Assembly: GCA_030430535.1 (NCBI GenBank)
Contig: JAUIKY010000029.1
Span: 1-47,117, forward strand
DNA from: Bacteroidia bacterium
Lineage (GTDB): Bacteria; Bacteroidota; Bacteroidia; Flavobacteriales; Flavobacteriaceae
Direction: 5' to 3'
Length of the DNA: 47,117 nucleotides
A program made the translations under genes and the position numbers. This document shows, one piece after another, positions 15,460-23,908 of this stretch (position 1 is its first letter; the number at the start of each line of letters is the position of its first letter). The notes under the pieces are model-generated. The model saw only the letters and a list, made by a program, of their open reading frames with translations. It was not told the DNA's origin and ran no database searches.

Positions 15460-17787
15460 TTATGCCTTTTCTACTTTAACTGCACATTTTTTATAATCGG
15501 GTTGTTTTGAAATAGGACAAAAAGCATCAAGGGTTACATCGTTAATTAACATATTTTCGTCAAAAAACGGTACAAAAACCTGATTTCTTTCTGGAACTCC
15601 TCTTTCGTTTACCGATGCCGGCAAAATAATTTCGCCACGTCTTGAAGAAATTTTCACCCTATCGCCCGTTTTTATTTGCATTTCCTTGGCCTGCCCAGGG
15701 TTAAGCTCTACATAAGCATGTGGCATGGCTTTATGCAGTACAGGAATTCTTCGCGTCATGGAGCCCGTATGCCAGTGCTCCACCACACGACCTGTGCATA
15801 ACCAGAATGGATATTCGGTATCTGGCTCTTCGGGAGCGGGTTCGTAGGGGCGTTGCCATATTACAGCCTTACCGTCTGGTTTACCATAAAAATGGAATTT
15901 TTCACCATTGCTACACGCCGGATCATATTCCGCATTAAAACGCCATTGGGTAGATTTGCCATCAACGTACGGCCATTGTGCCCCAGGCTGCGACTTTAAT
16001 ACATCTAAAGGTGCCATGGCGTGTTTTTTGCCTTCGTGGTGCCTTCTGTATTCGTTATAAATTTCCTCGATATGGGTTTCTTCTTTATAATGGAATTGTT
16101 TCTCGAAGCCCAAACGCTTGGCTACCTCAACAAGCTGCCAAGTATCGCTCATAGCCTCACCTGATGGTTCTATCATTTTTTCAAAATATTGGGTGCGTCG
16201 TTCGGAATTTCCATACATACCTTCACGTTCTATCCACATGGCCGATGGCAAAATAACATCGGCAATATCGGTAGTGGGCGTTGGATAAACATCTGACACC
16301 ACGATAAAGCGTCCTTCTTTTTTGGTAGCATCGCGGTAGCGCTTCAATTTGGGCATGGTTACCATAGGGTTGGTCACCTGAATCCACATAAACCGAATGT
16401 CCCCTCGATCTAAAGCCCGGAACATTTCAACGGTATGATATGTGGGTTTTGATGGAATATTTTCAACGGGTACGTTCCAAATTTCGGCCGCATGCTTACG
16501 ATGTTCTTCGTTCATTACCACACCATGAGGCAGTTTGTGGGTTAGCGTACCCACTTCCCTAACCGTTCCACAAGCACTGGGTTGGCCTGTTAATGAAAAC
16601 GGACTGTTACCCGGTGTTGAAATTTTTCCGGTGAGTAAATGAATGTTATAAATAAGGTTGTTCATCCATGTACCACGAGTATGCTGGTTGGGCCCCATGC
16701 ACCATAACGACATCACTTTGGTATTGGGATTACCGTAATGTGCGGCCATGTATTTAATATCCTTGGCTGAGACCCCGGATATTTTTTCTACTTTTTCGGG
16801 CGTATAATCGTTGAGGAAATTTTTAAAATCCTCGAAAGAAATCTTTTCAGGCTTATCGTTAAACTGATAATTGTCTTCCATACCGTACCCCATTTCAGTC
16901 AGCCCCTTACTAAAATTGCAATGCTTTTCAACAAAAGCCTTATTCACCCATCCGTTTTTTATAATTTCGTAGCAAATGGCGTTAGCAACGGCCAAATCGG
17001 TTTGTGGTTTAAAGATAATAGACTTATCGGCTGCCATACTGGTGCGGGTAGTTCGGGTAGCAAAATCTATAATTTTTACACCTCTCTTTAGTCGTTGGTC
17101 CAATAATCTTGAAAAAAGCACGGGGTGCATTTCGGCCATATTATTTCCCCACAGCACAAAAACATTGGCGTAATCGATATCTTCATAGCACCCCATAGGT
17201 TCATCGATTCCAAATGAGGTCATAAACCCTGTCACAGCACTCGCCATGCACAATCGGGCATTGGCTTCTATATTGTTTGTACCTATACATCCCTTAAATA
17301 ATTTTGAAGCCACATATCCGTCAGGGATGGTCCACTGACCGGAACCATAAATGGAAACCGCATCTTTACCATAATTGGCAATGGTTTCTTTCATTTTGGA
17401 AGCAATCAAATCTAAAGCTTCCTTCATAGAGGTTTCCACATACCTGCCGTTCTTTTTAATCAGCGGTTTCGTTAATCGGTCTTTGCCATATAGCGCTATT
17501 ACCGAATGGTACCCCTTTACACAGCAAAGTCCTTTGTTAACCGGTGAATTTGGATCACCTTTTACTGCCACGGCCTTACCGTTTTCAATTCCCACTAAAA
17601 CGCCACAGCCCACACCACAGAATCGGCATGGTGTTTTTTTCCAATCTAAATTACCGCCTTTCGGAAGGTTTTTTTCCTGTTCGTCGGCAAACAATATACC
17701 CGGAAACATGGTAGCCGCAGCGGTCATGGCCGACATAATGGCCATCTTTTTTATAAAGCTTCTTCTGTTGGTCAATGAAGTGTACAT
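15460..17787 (-). CDS. napA: Periplasmic nitrate reductase catalytic subunit NapA
   Basis: The protein has 775 residues, close to the monomeric-type NapA length. It starts with a Tat signal (NRRSFIKK, hydrophobic stretch to about 34). The 4Fe-4S site is C54-x2-C57-x3-C61-x27-C89, followed by Lys91, the conserved electron-path lysine. NARLCMASA places the molybdenum-ligating cysteine at 180. The rest is a molybdopterin bis-MGD oxidoreductase of the NapA/FdhF family, ending with a typical MGD-binding C-terminal domain. It reduces nitrate to nitrite in the periplasm. It is preceded by napD (2 bp) and followed by the NapB-like gene (2 bp). Confidence 0.96.
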   Translation of the reverse strand: MYTSLTNRRSFIKKMAIMSAMTAAATMFPGILFADEQEKNLPKGGNLDWKKTPCRFCGVGCGVLVGIENGKAVAVKGDPNSPVNKGLCCVKGYHSVIALYGKDRLTKPLIKKNGRYVETSMKEALDLIASKMKETIANYGKDAVSIYGSGQWTIPDGYVASKLFKGCIGTNNIEANARLCMASAVTGFMTSFGIDEPMGCYEDIDYANVFVLWGNNMAEMHPVLFSRLLDQRLKRGVKIIDFATRTTRTSMAADKSIIFKPQTDLAVANAICYEIIKNGWVNKAFVEKHCNFSKGLTEMGYGMEDNYQFNDKPEKISFEDFKNFLNDYTPEKVEKISGVSAKDIKYMAAHYGNPNTKVMSLWCMGPNQHTRGTWMNNLIYNIHLLTGKISTPGNSPFSLTGQPSACGTVREVGTLTHKLPHGVVMNEEHRKHAAEIWNVPVENIPSKPTYHTVEMFRALDRGDIRFMWIQVTNPMVTMPKLKRYRDATKKEGRFIVVSDVYPTPTTDIADVILPSAMWIEREGMYGNSERRTQYFEKMIEPSGEAMSDTWQLVEVAKRLGFEKQFHYKEETHIEEIYNEYRRHHEGKKHAMAPLDVLKSQPGAQWPYVDGKSTQWRFNAEYDPACSNGEKFHFYGKPDGKAVIWQRPYEPAPEEPDTEYPFWLCTGRVVEHWHTGSMTRRIPVLHKAMPHAYVELNPGQAKEMQIKTGDRVKISSRRGEIILPASVNERGVPERNQVFVPFFDENMLINDVTLDAFCPISKQPDYKKCAVKVEKA

Positions 17788-17789
17788 GG

Positions 17790-18029
17790 TTAATTGTCTT
17801 TTGTTGCATAAAACCCAGAAACCATAGCCAGTAGCTTTAAATCTTCAAGACTTTCTATGGTCTGTTTTAATTTATCTTCTTGTTCTTGATTATCGGTTTC
17901 TGTAACTACGATAAGGAGGTTTTCGTTCTCCGCAGGTATGACTTCACAATTAGGCAAAGCGCTTAAAGCCTCGATAAGGCTCTCTTTTTTACCACTATGT
18001 GGATGTGCCAAATAGCTTTTTATAGGCAT
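17790..18029 (-). CDS. napD: NapD-type chaperone
   Basis: The protein has 79 residues, typical for NapD. It begins MPIKSYLAHPHSGKK and has the pattern of alternating strands and helices of NapD, with NCEVIPAENENLLIVVTE and a final LAMVSGFY, similar to the LSASLVYH-type end of the family. NapD binds the NapA Tat signal during cofactor loading. It is the first gene of the nap operon and its promoter faces moeA. Confidence 0.85.
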   Translation of the reverse strand: MPIKSYLAHPHSGKKESLIEALSALPNCEVIPAENENLLIVVTETDNQEQEDKLKQTIESLEDLKLLAMVSGFYATKDN

Positions 18030-18086
18030 AAAAATTAATTTATCATTTAAAAGGATAAAACTCCCTTAATTTAATAAAATAAAAAC

Positions 18087-18098
18087 TGACAATTGTCA
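18087..18098. promoter_or_regulatory. Palindrome in the napD/moeA divergent promoter region
   Basis: TGACAATTGTCA is a perfect 12-bp palindrome. Its TGAC-N4-GTCA form resembles FNR/DNR-type sites (TTGAC-N4-GTCAA) but differs from the AAGTA-type palindrome at nrtA and the globin gene. It lies 58 bp before napD and 112 bp before moeA. Confidence 0.45.
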
Positions 18099-18176
18099 TA
18101 TTCGCATTATTTACAATTATTCTAAACAAATTAAAATTCAATACTGAGCATATTCTTTTTTGAAAATCGAAATCGC

Positions 18177-18184
18177 TATATTTG
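18177..18184 (+). promoter_or_regulatory. moeA -7 box
   Basis: TATATTTG matches TAnnTTTG and lies 25 bp before the moeA ATG. A TTTG at 18159-18162 is nearer than the usual -33 distance. Confidence 0.5.
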
Positions 18185-18209
18185 CAAATACATAACGATA
18201 AATCAACTC

Positions 18210-19388
18210 ATGATTTCCATTGAAAAAGCCATACAACTGGTAAAACAACACGTAAAACCACTTTTAAAAACAACCCGTAAACCTGTTGAAAAAGCTGGGG
18301 GCTACGAGTTATCGCAAGACATACTTTCACCTATTAACATGCCTCCGTTTAGGCAATCGGCCATGGATGGTTATGCTTTGAACCTTCACGATAGTTTAGA
18401 ATACCGCTTAATTGGCGAAATAAAAGCAGGCGATGGCCAACAACCTGTTTTAAAACCCGGCGAAGCTGTGCGGATATTTACCGGAGCTGCCGTGCCCGAT
18501 ACCGCCAATGCTGTGATGATGCAGGAAAAAGTTAATATTAACGGCAATTCAATTACAATACAACATCCTATTGAAAAAGAAACCAATATCCGTCCATTGG
18601 GCGAGCAAGTAAAACAAGGCGCATTGGCATTAAAAAAAGGCACCAAATTAACGCCAGCCGCTATTGGCTACTTATCCTCGCTGGGCATTCAGGACGTTTC
18701 GGTTTTTCAAAAACCATCCATAGCACTTATTTCAACAGGCAACGAACTGGTTGAGCACGGTACCGATTTATCTCATGGTAAAATTTACGAAAGCAACTCA
18801 AAAATGCTTTTAAGTGCCCTATACAGCCTAAAATTTTATGATGTCTCTATTGATAAAGTGGAAGACGATTACACCAAAACCTTAACCAAACTAAAAACCA
18901 TTATTGAGCAAAATGATTTGGTGCTGATAACCGGTGGTATTTCGGTTGGTGATTACGACTATGTAGGTAAGGCCCTGAATGAACTCGGCGTTGAGGAAGT
19001 TTTTTACAAGGTGAAGCAAAAACCGGGCAAACCGTTATTCTTCGGAAAAAAAGAGAACACCTCCATTTTTGCCTTACCAGGAAACCCTGCCGCTGCACTC
19101 ACCTGTTTTTATGTTTATGTGTATATCGCGTTGCAAAACCTCATGGGGCGCGACAACAACCAATTGCCTTACGTTGAAGCAAAATCGCTTTCAGCTTTTC
19201 AAAAGAAAGGCGACCGACCACAATTTTTAAAAGCGATTTATAACAATGGAATTGTAGAAATATTGGAAGGCCAAAGTTCGGCCATGCAACAAACCTTTGC
19301 CCTATCGAACGCTTTGGTTTTTGCTCCAGAAACCACCACACAAATCGATATTAACGACAGCGTTGAAACCATTTTATTACCCGTTTAA
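18210..19388 (+). CDS. moeA: Molybdopterin molybdenumtransferase MoeA
   Basis: The protein has 392 residues. It has the MoeA hallmarks: 'MPPFRQSAMDGYAL' near 49, 'RIFTGAAVPDTANAVMMQEK' near 88, 'LISTGNELVEHG' near 173, the MoCF loop 'LITGGISVGDYDYV' near 240 and 'KPLFFG...FALPGNPAAAL' near 275. It inserts molybdate into adenylylated molybdopterin. It is the first gene of a nine-gene plus-strand molybdenum cofactor operon that faces the nap operon, whose NapA needs the cofactor. Confidence 0.95.
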   Translation: MISIEKAIQLVKQHVKPLLKTTRKPVEKAGGYELSQDILSPINMPPFRQSAMDGYALNLHDSLEYRLIGEIKAGDGQQPVLKPGEAVRIFTGAAVPDTANAVMMQEKVNINGNSITIQHPIEKETNIRPLGEQVKQGALALKKGTKLTPAAIGYLSSLGIQDVSVFQKPSIALISTGNELVEHGTDLSHGKIYESNSKMLLSALYSLKFYDVSIDKVEDDYTKTLTKLKTIIEQNDLVLITGGISVGDYDYVGKALNELGVEEVFYKVKQKPGKPLFFGKKENTSIFALPGNPAAALTCFYVYVYIALQNLMGRDNNQLPYVEAKSLSAFQKKGDRPQFLKAIYNNGIVEILEGQSSAMQQTFALSNALVFAPETTTQIDINDSVETILLPV

Positions 19389-19390
19389 TT

Positions 19391-19729
19391 ATGGATTACA
19401 AAATAAAAAGCAGAATATGGATTGAGTCCGACAGCAACGTGCTTTTGGGTGAAGGTCGCGTAAAATTATTGAAAGCCATTGAGGAAACGGGCTCGCTTTC
19501 AAAAGCAGCAAAGTCGCTTAACCTATCCTATAAAAAGGCGTGGCATTTAATCGACTCGGTTAATAAATCGGCTAAAAAACCGGTAACCATAAACAGTATT
19601 GGCGGTAAAGGTGGCGGCGGTGCCGAACTGACCGATTATGGGAAATCGCTCATTACAGCATTCGACGATATTAACAAAAACTGTTGGGATTTTTTGGACC
19701 AGCAATTGGATAAAATTAAGAATCTTTAA
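19391..19729 (+). CDS. ModE-type DNA-binding protein without molybdate-binding domain
   Basis: The protein has 112 residues and matches only the N-terminal winged-helix part of ModE: 'GEGRVKLLKAIEETGSLSKAAKSLNLSYKKAWHLID' (helix-turn-helix about 24-58) and 'GGKGGGGAELTDYGKSLI', the ModE wing. The C-terminal Mop domains that bind molybdate are absent. It lies 2 bp after moeA. It may regulate the operon or molybdate uptake through some other signal. Confidence 0.85.
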   Translation: MDYKIKSRIWIESDSNVLLGEGRVKLLKAIEETGSLSKAAKSLNLSYKKAWHLIDSVNKSAKKPVTINSIGGKGGGGAELTDYGKSLITAFDDINKNCWDFLDQQLDKIKNL

Positions 19730-19730
19730 T

Positions 19731-20471
19731 ATGCTGCAAACCGAAAACATATACAGTTTTTTGTTCCTGCTGCCCATCGTGGCCTTTTTATATTCCAGCG
19801 TGGGGCATGGCGGCGCCAGTGGTTATTTGGCAGTAATGGCCTTATTTTCATTTGCACCAGAAACCATGAAACCCACGGCTTTGTTGCTCAATCTTTTTGT
19901 TGCCGGCATATCATTTTACTATTATTATCGAGGCGGATTTTTCAACAAAAAACTGTTTATTTCGTTTGCCATAGCTTCCATTCCTCTGGCATTTATTGGT
20001 GGTACTTTAGAAATTGACGCCTCACTTTACAAGAAAATATTAGCTGTACTATTGGTATTCGCCATACTAAAAATGCTTAACGTTTTTGGCAAGGAACGCC
20101 ACACCATAAAAGAAGTAAAATTGTGGCAAGGATTGGTTGTTGGTGGCATTATTGGTTTTTTATCAGGACTTATCGGTATTGGTGGCGGCATTATTTTAAC
20201 GCCCATAATTTTATTGCTGCACTGGGGAAAAATGAAGGAAGCCGCAGCCGTTTCGGCCTTGTTCATTTGGGTGAATTCAGCTGCCGGACTTATTGGGCAA
20301 ATTAGTAGTGGCGTTCGTTTAGAGACAGCATCGTTCCTTTTGGTGGCCATCGCCCTAATTGGAGGCGTTTTGGGCGGCTATTTGGGAAGCAAAAAAATAA
20401 ACAACCAAAGTTTAAGATACATTTTGGCATTTGTGCTGATTATCGCTTCGGTAAAATTGTTTTTCACTTAA
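19731..20471 (+). CDS. TauE/SafE-family membrane permease
   Basis: The ATG at 19731 is preferred because it lies 1 bp after the ModE-like gene; a longer frame would overlap it. The protein has 246 residues and about eight helices in two similar halves, with the family patterns 'SVGHGGASGYLAVMALF' near the start and 'LSGLIGIGGGIILTPIIL' in the second half. The family exports or imports sulfite, sulfoacetate and other organosulfur or small anions. Its place among cofactor genes suggests an anion linked to molybdopterin synthesis (molybdate or a sulfur compound), which is inference. Confidence 0.85.
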   Translation: MLQTENIYSFLFLLPIVAFLYSSVGHGGASGYLAVMALFSFAPETMKPTALLLNLFVAGISFYYYYRGGFFNKKLFISFAIASIPLAFIGGTLEIDASLYKKILAVLLVFAILKMLNVFGKERHTIKEVKLWQGLVVGGIIGFLSGLIGIGGGIILTPIILLLHWGKMKEAAAVSALFIWVNSAAGLIGQISSGVRLETASFLLVAIALIGGVLGGYLGSKKINNQSLRYILAFVLIIASVKLFFT

Positions 20472-20472
20472 A

Positions 20473-21057
20473 ATGATTGAAAAAAATAACATAACAGGCA
20501 TTATTTTGGCGGGCGGAAAAAGCTCCCGAATGGGTACAGACAAAGGATTGCTGCTGTTTAATGACAAACCATTTGTTCAGCAAAGTATCGATGCGTTGTC
20601 GCCTTTAGTTTCTGAAATCATTATCGTTTCAGACCATACAGATTACGACCGCTTTGGTTTTAAACGCATAAAGGACGAGGTAAAAGATGCCGGCCCCGTA
20701 TCGGGAATTCACTCCGGATTAAAAGCCTCTACCACAACATTCAATTTAGTTTTAAGTTGTGATATCCCATTGATTACGACTAAAATTTTAAGAAAACTGA
20801 TTGAACATGCCGATGCCAAATCGGAAATCATTCAAATTGAAAGCAACGGCAAATCCATGCCGCTCATTGCGCTGTACAAACGGGATGTAAAAGACAAATT
20901 CCAAAAGCTGCTGCAGCAAGACGAACGCCGATTGCGGGTGGCCGTACAATCCTGTATTGTTAAAAATGTGGTTTTGGAAGACGATTTAAACCGTGCCACC
21001 ACAAATGTGAATACGAAAGAAGAATTAAAACAGCTTAACAGTGAATATAACCATTAA
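20473..21057 (+). CDS. mobA: Molybdenum cofactor guanylyltransferase MobA
   Basis: The protein has 194 residues. The N-terminal nucleotide-binding motif is 'GIILAGGKSSRMGTDKGLL' (about 9-27), followed by 'DEVKDAGPVSGIHSGL' and 'LSCDIPLI', all typical of MobA. It converts Mo-molybdopterin to the MGD form that NapA uses. It lies 1 bp after the permease gene and overlaps the start of moaD. Confidence 0.93.
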   Translation: MIEKNNITGIILAGGKSSRMGTDKGLLLFNDKPFVQQSIDALSPLVSEIIIVSDHTDYDRFGFKRIKDEVKDAGPVSGIHSGLKASTTTFNLVLSCDIPLITTKILRKLIEHADAKSEIIQIESNGKSMPLIALYKRDVKDKFQKLLQQDERRLRVAVQSCIVKNVVLEDDLNRATTNVNTKEELKQLNSEYNH

Positions 21058-21274
21058 ATATTTCGGACAAATTGCCGAAGTCACCCAAAAGGAATCGGAG
21101 CAATTGGATTTTTCCGAAGGTTCAATTGCAGAGGTTTTAGATGTGCTTTATTGTAAATACGGCACATTAAAGAATAAAGAATTTAAAATAGCTCAAAACC
21201 AAGAGTTAGTTTCGGAAAACGAAAAATTAACAGGCGCGGAAATTGCGTTGTTGCCACCGTTTTCGGGAGGGTGA
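21041..21274 (+). CDS. moaD: Molybdopterin synthase small subunit MoaD
   Basis: The protein has 77 residues starting at a GTG inside the end of mobA (17-bp overlap). It has the ubiquitin-like form and ends in 'ALLPPFSGG', the C-terminal Gly-Gly tail that carries the thiocarboxylate. It works with MoaE, encoded further down. Confidence 0.92.
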   Translation: MNITIKYFGQIAEVTQKESEQLDFSEGSIAEVLDVLYCKYGTLKNKEFKIAQNQELVSENEKLTGAEIALLPPFSGG

Positions 21275-21293
21275 AGAAACATTAGTATTTAAT

Positions 21294-21379
21294 GTCATTA
21301 CGAGGAGGAAACGACGAAGTAATCTTTCAAAAAATTGGATATAAAAATAATAAGATTGCTTCACTTCGCTCGCAATGAC
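21294..21379. repeat. Imperfect inverted repeat of the GTCATTGCGAG type
   Basis: The left arm begins GTCATTACGAGGAGG and ends GAAGTAATCT. The right arm read backwards begins GTCATTGCGAGCGAAG and ends GAAGCAATCT. The arms surround an AT-rich centre. The element sits in the only sizable gap of the cofactor operon, between moaD and moeB. Elements of this kind are common dispersed repeats in Bacteroidota. Confidence 0.7.
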
Positions 21380-21393
21380 GAAAATTTACAGGA

Positions 21394-22491
21394 ATGAACA
21401 GATACAACAGACATATTATTTTACCAGAAATTGGGCAAACGGGCCAAGATAAAATAAACAACGCCAAAGTGCTGGTTATTGGTGCCGGCGGTTTAGGTTG
21501 CCCTATTTTACAATATTTGGCCGCTGCTGGTGTGGGCTCTTTGGGCATTATTGATTTTGATGTGGTTGAAGCCTCAAATTTGCAACGCCAAGTGTTATTC
21601 GGCAATTCTACTTTAGGCCAAAATAAAGCCATGGCAGCCAAACAGCGCTTGGAGGATTTAAACCCCGAAATTTCCATTAGCGCTTACGCAGAACAATTAA
21701 CCTACCAAAATGCCATCGAACTTTTTGAAAAATACGATGTGGTTGTTGATGGCTCCGATAATTTCGAAACCCGTTATTTGGTAAACGATGCTTGTATTAT
21801 CACCAACACGCCATTGGTTTTTGGGGCGATTTTTAAATTTGAAGGACAGGTTTCGGTGTTTAATTACAATAATGGTCCCAGTTATCGTTGTTTGTTTCCC
21901 AGCGCGCCAGAAAAAGGCAGCGTGCCCAACTGTTCAGAAATTGGTGTTTTGGGTGTTTTACCGGGTATTATCGGAACCATGCAAGCTAACGAAGCTTTAA
22001 AAATCATTTTGGGAATTGGCACTACCCTTTCCGGAAAATTACTTTGCTACAACGCATTGACCGCACAATCGCATATTTTAAAAATCAGCAAATCGGAAAA
22101 TGAAATTTCAAAAGTCTTGAATGAAAAGCACCTTTTCAGCCAAAAAGAAATGGATGCAAATTGTGCCATTCCAAACGCTGCTATTTCAATTGAAAACATT
22201 TTGAAAAAAGAAAACATTCAATTGATAGACGTTCGCGAACCGCACGAACTGCCAAAAGTTGAAGATTTGGAGGTTACATATATTCCGTTAAGTCAATTGA
22301 AAAACAATTTAGAAAAAATCGATTCAAAGAAAGAAAAGTTCATTTTTTGCCAGTCGGGTATCCGAAGCAAAAAGGCCGTTTCTTTTTTAATTGAATTAGG
22401 TTTTTCAAATTGCTCCAGTATCAAGGAAGGTGCTCCAGAAATCAATAATTATTTAGAAACACAACAAAAAGCAACTACAGATGTCAGATAA
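21394..22491 (+). CDS. moeB: MoeB/ThiF-type adenylyltransferase with C-terminal rhodanese domain
   Basis: The protein has 365 residues. The N-terminal E1-like domain has the ATP loop 'VLVIGAGGLGCPILQYLAAAGVG' (about 28-50), 'NLQRQVLF', 'DGSDNFETRYLVND' and 'YRCLFP...NCSEIGVLGVLPG'. The C-terminal rhodanese domain has 'LIDVREPHE' near 273 and the active-site loop CQSGIRS near 310. It adenylylates MoaD and likely supplies sulfur through the rhodanese cysteine. Only some of the zinc-binding cysteines of MoeB are obvious. The stop overlaps the moaE start. Confidence 0.9.
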   Translation: MNRYNRHIILPEIGQTGQDKINNAKVLVIGAGGLGCPILQYLAAAGVGSLGIIDFDVVEASNLQRQVLFGNSTLGQNKAMAAKQRLEDLNPEISISAYAEQLTYQNAIELFEKYDVVVDGSDNFETRYLVNDACIITNTPLVFGAIFKFEGQVSVFNYNNGPSYRCLFPSAPEKGSVPNCSEIGVLGVLPGIIGTMQANEALKIILGIGTTLSGKLLCYNALTAQSHILKISKSENEISKVLNEKHLFSQKEMDANCAIPNAAISIENILKKENIQLIDVREPHELPKVEDLEVTYIPLSQLKNNLEKIDSKKEKFIFCQSGIRSKKAVSFLIELGFSNCSSIKEGAPEINNYLETQQKATTDVR

Positions 22492-22924
22492 AAAACCAAA
22501 AAACGTATTTAAAGAAGGGGCTATTTCTTCAGCATTTATTGGAGAATCTATCGCCAAACACCAAACCAAAACCAGTATTGGCGCGCACAACATATTTTTA
22601 GGGCAAGTACGTGCCGATGTGATAAACGGAAAAACCGTTTCCGCTATAGAATATACAGCCTACGAAGACATGGCCAACAAGAAATTCCACGAAATAAGAG
22701 AGTCGGCTTTTGAAAAATTCGATATGACCTGTATGCATATTTACCACAGTTTAGGAACTGTTAAAGCGGGCGAAATTTGCCTATTTGTTTTTGTATCGTC
22801 GCCCCGACGCAAAGTGGTTTTTGATGCTTTAGAGTACATCGTTGAAGAAATTAAAGCCCACGTTCCTGTTTTCGGCAAGGAGATTTTTGAGGACGAAACA
22901 CATCAATGGAAAGTTAATAGTTAA
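22481..22924 (+). CDS. moaE: Molybdopterin synthase large subunit MoaE
   Basis: The protein has 147 residues. Family patterns are 'HNIFLGQVRADVINGKTVSAIEYTAYEDMA', 'HSLGTVKAGEICLFVFVSSPRRKVVFDALEYIVEEIKAHVPVFGKE' with the active-site Lys, and a final 'THQWKVNS'. It overlaps the moeB end by 11 bp and lies 4 bp before the MoaC-MogA gene. Confidence 0.95.
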   Translation: MSDKKPKNVFKEGAISSAFIGESIAKHQTKTSIGAHNIFLGQVRADVINGKTVSAIEYTAYEDMANKKFHEIRESAFEKFDMTCMHIYHSLGTVKAGEICLFVFVSSPRRKVVFDALEYIVEEIKAHVPVFGKEIFEDETHQWKVNS

Positions 22925-22928
22925 GAAA

Positions 22929-23840
22929 ATGGTCGACATCACACATAAAAACACCACGCTTAGAATCGCCATTGCGCAGGCAGTCATTAAAGTGAGTAAG
23001 CCCGAAACCATCGAAGCTATAAAAAACGACACCGTACCCAAAGGCAATGTGTTTGCCATGAGCAAGGCCGCCGGACTTTTGGGCGTAAAACGTACCCCGG
23101 ACATTCTACCCGACTGCCACCCCTTGCCTATCGAGTTTACGGGTGTAGAATATGAAATAAACGGACTGGAAATTACCGTGCTATTCACTGTAAAAACCAT
23201 TTATAAAACAGGCGTTGAAGTAGAAGCCATGCATGGCGCCAGTGTGGTTGCGCTGAATATGTACGATATGCTGAAACCTATCGACAAAGGCATTGAAATT
23301 CACCATATAAAATTATTGAACAAAAAAGGAGGAAAATCCAGTTTCAAAAACCGTTTTAGAAGTGATTTAACCGCTGCAGTCATTGTATGTAGCGATACCA
23401 TTTCGGCAGGCGAAAAAGAAGATAAAGCAGGTAAAGCCATCATTAAAAAACTGGAAGCTTCCAATGTTAAGGTAAACGAATACATCGTCATTCCCGATGA
23501 ACACGAAACCATCCAAAATAAAGCAAAAACTTACCAAGAAAAAGGCATCGATTTAATTATTTACACCGGAGGAACAGGGCTTTCAAGTCGCGATGTTACT
23601 CCCGAAGCTTTAATCCCGTTATTGGACAGACGCATTCCAGGTATTGAAGAAGCCATTCGTAATTATGGTCAGGACCGCACACCATATGCCATGCTTTCGC
23701 GCAGTGTTGCAGGCACTATTGGCAACACTTTGGTATTAGCTTTGCCCGGTTCTACCAATGGCGCTAAAGAATCTATGGATGCCATATTTCCATCGGTACT
23801 GCACATTTTTGGGGTTTTACGAGGCGCAAGACATGATTAA
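22929..23840 (+). CDS. moaCB: MoaC-MogA/MoaB fusion protein
   Basis: The ATG at 22929 (MVDITHKNTTLRIA) is chosen over a longer frame that overlaps moaE, because MoaC proteins begin this way. The protein has 303 residues. The first half is MoaC: 'CHPLPIEFTGVEYE', 'VEAMHGASVVALNMYDM', 'GGKSS'. The second half, from about 150, is MogA/MoaB: 'AAVIVCSDTISAGEKEDKAG', 'YTGGTGLSSRDVTPEA' and 'ALPGSTNGAKES'. One chain thus covers cyclic pyranopterin formation and molybdopterin adenylylation. Such fusions are known in Bacteroidota. Confidence 0.93.
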   Translation: MVDITHKNTTLRIAIAQAVIKVSKPETIEAIKNDTVPKGNVFAMSKAAGLLGVKRTPDILPDCHPLPIEFTGVEYEINGLEITVLFTVKTIYKTGVEVEAMHGASVVALNMYDMLKPIDKGIEIHHIKLLNKKGGKSSFKNRFRSDLTAAVIVCSDTISAGEKEDKAGKAIIKKLEASNVKVNEYIVIPDEHETIQNKAKTYQEKGIDLIIYTGGTGLSSRDVTPEALIPLLDRRIPGIEEAIRNYGQDRTPYAMLSRSVAGTIGNTLVLALPGSTNGAKESMDAIFPSVLHIFGVLRGARHD

Positions 23841-23842
23841 AG

Positions 23843-23891
23843 CTCCTCCCAGAATTGCAAAAAGGCAATTCTGACCTCCCAAAAAGGGAGG
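23843..23891. repeat. Double hairpin between moaC-mogA and moaA
   Basis: CAGAATTGC (23850-23858) pairs with GCAATTCTG (23865-23873) in a perfect 9-bp stem. CCTCCC (23875-23880) pairs with GGGAGG (23886-23891), and an earlier CTCCTCCC at 23843 could compete. The pair of stems lies 18 bp before moaA. It could be a dispersed palindromic repeat or an RNA processing site. Confidence 0.6.
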
Positions 23892-23908
23892 TAAAAAAAG
23901 AATAAAAA

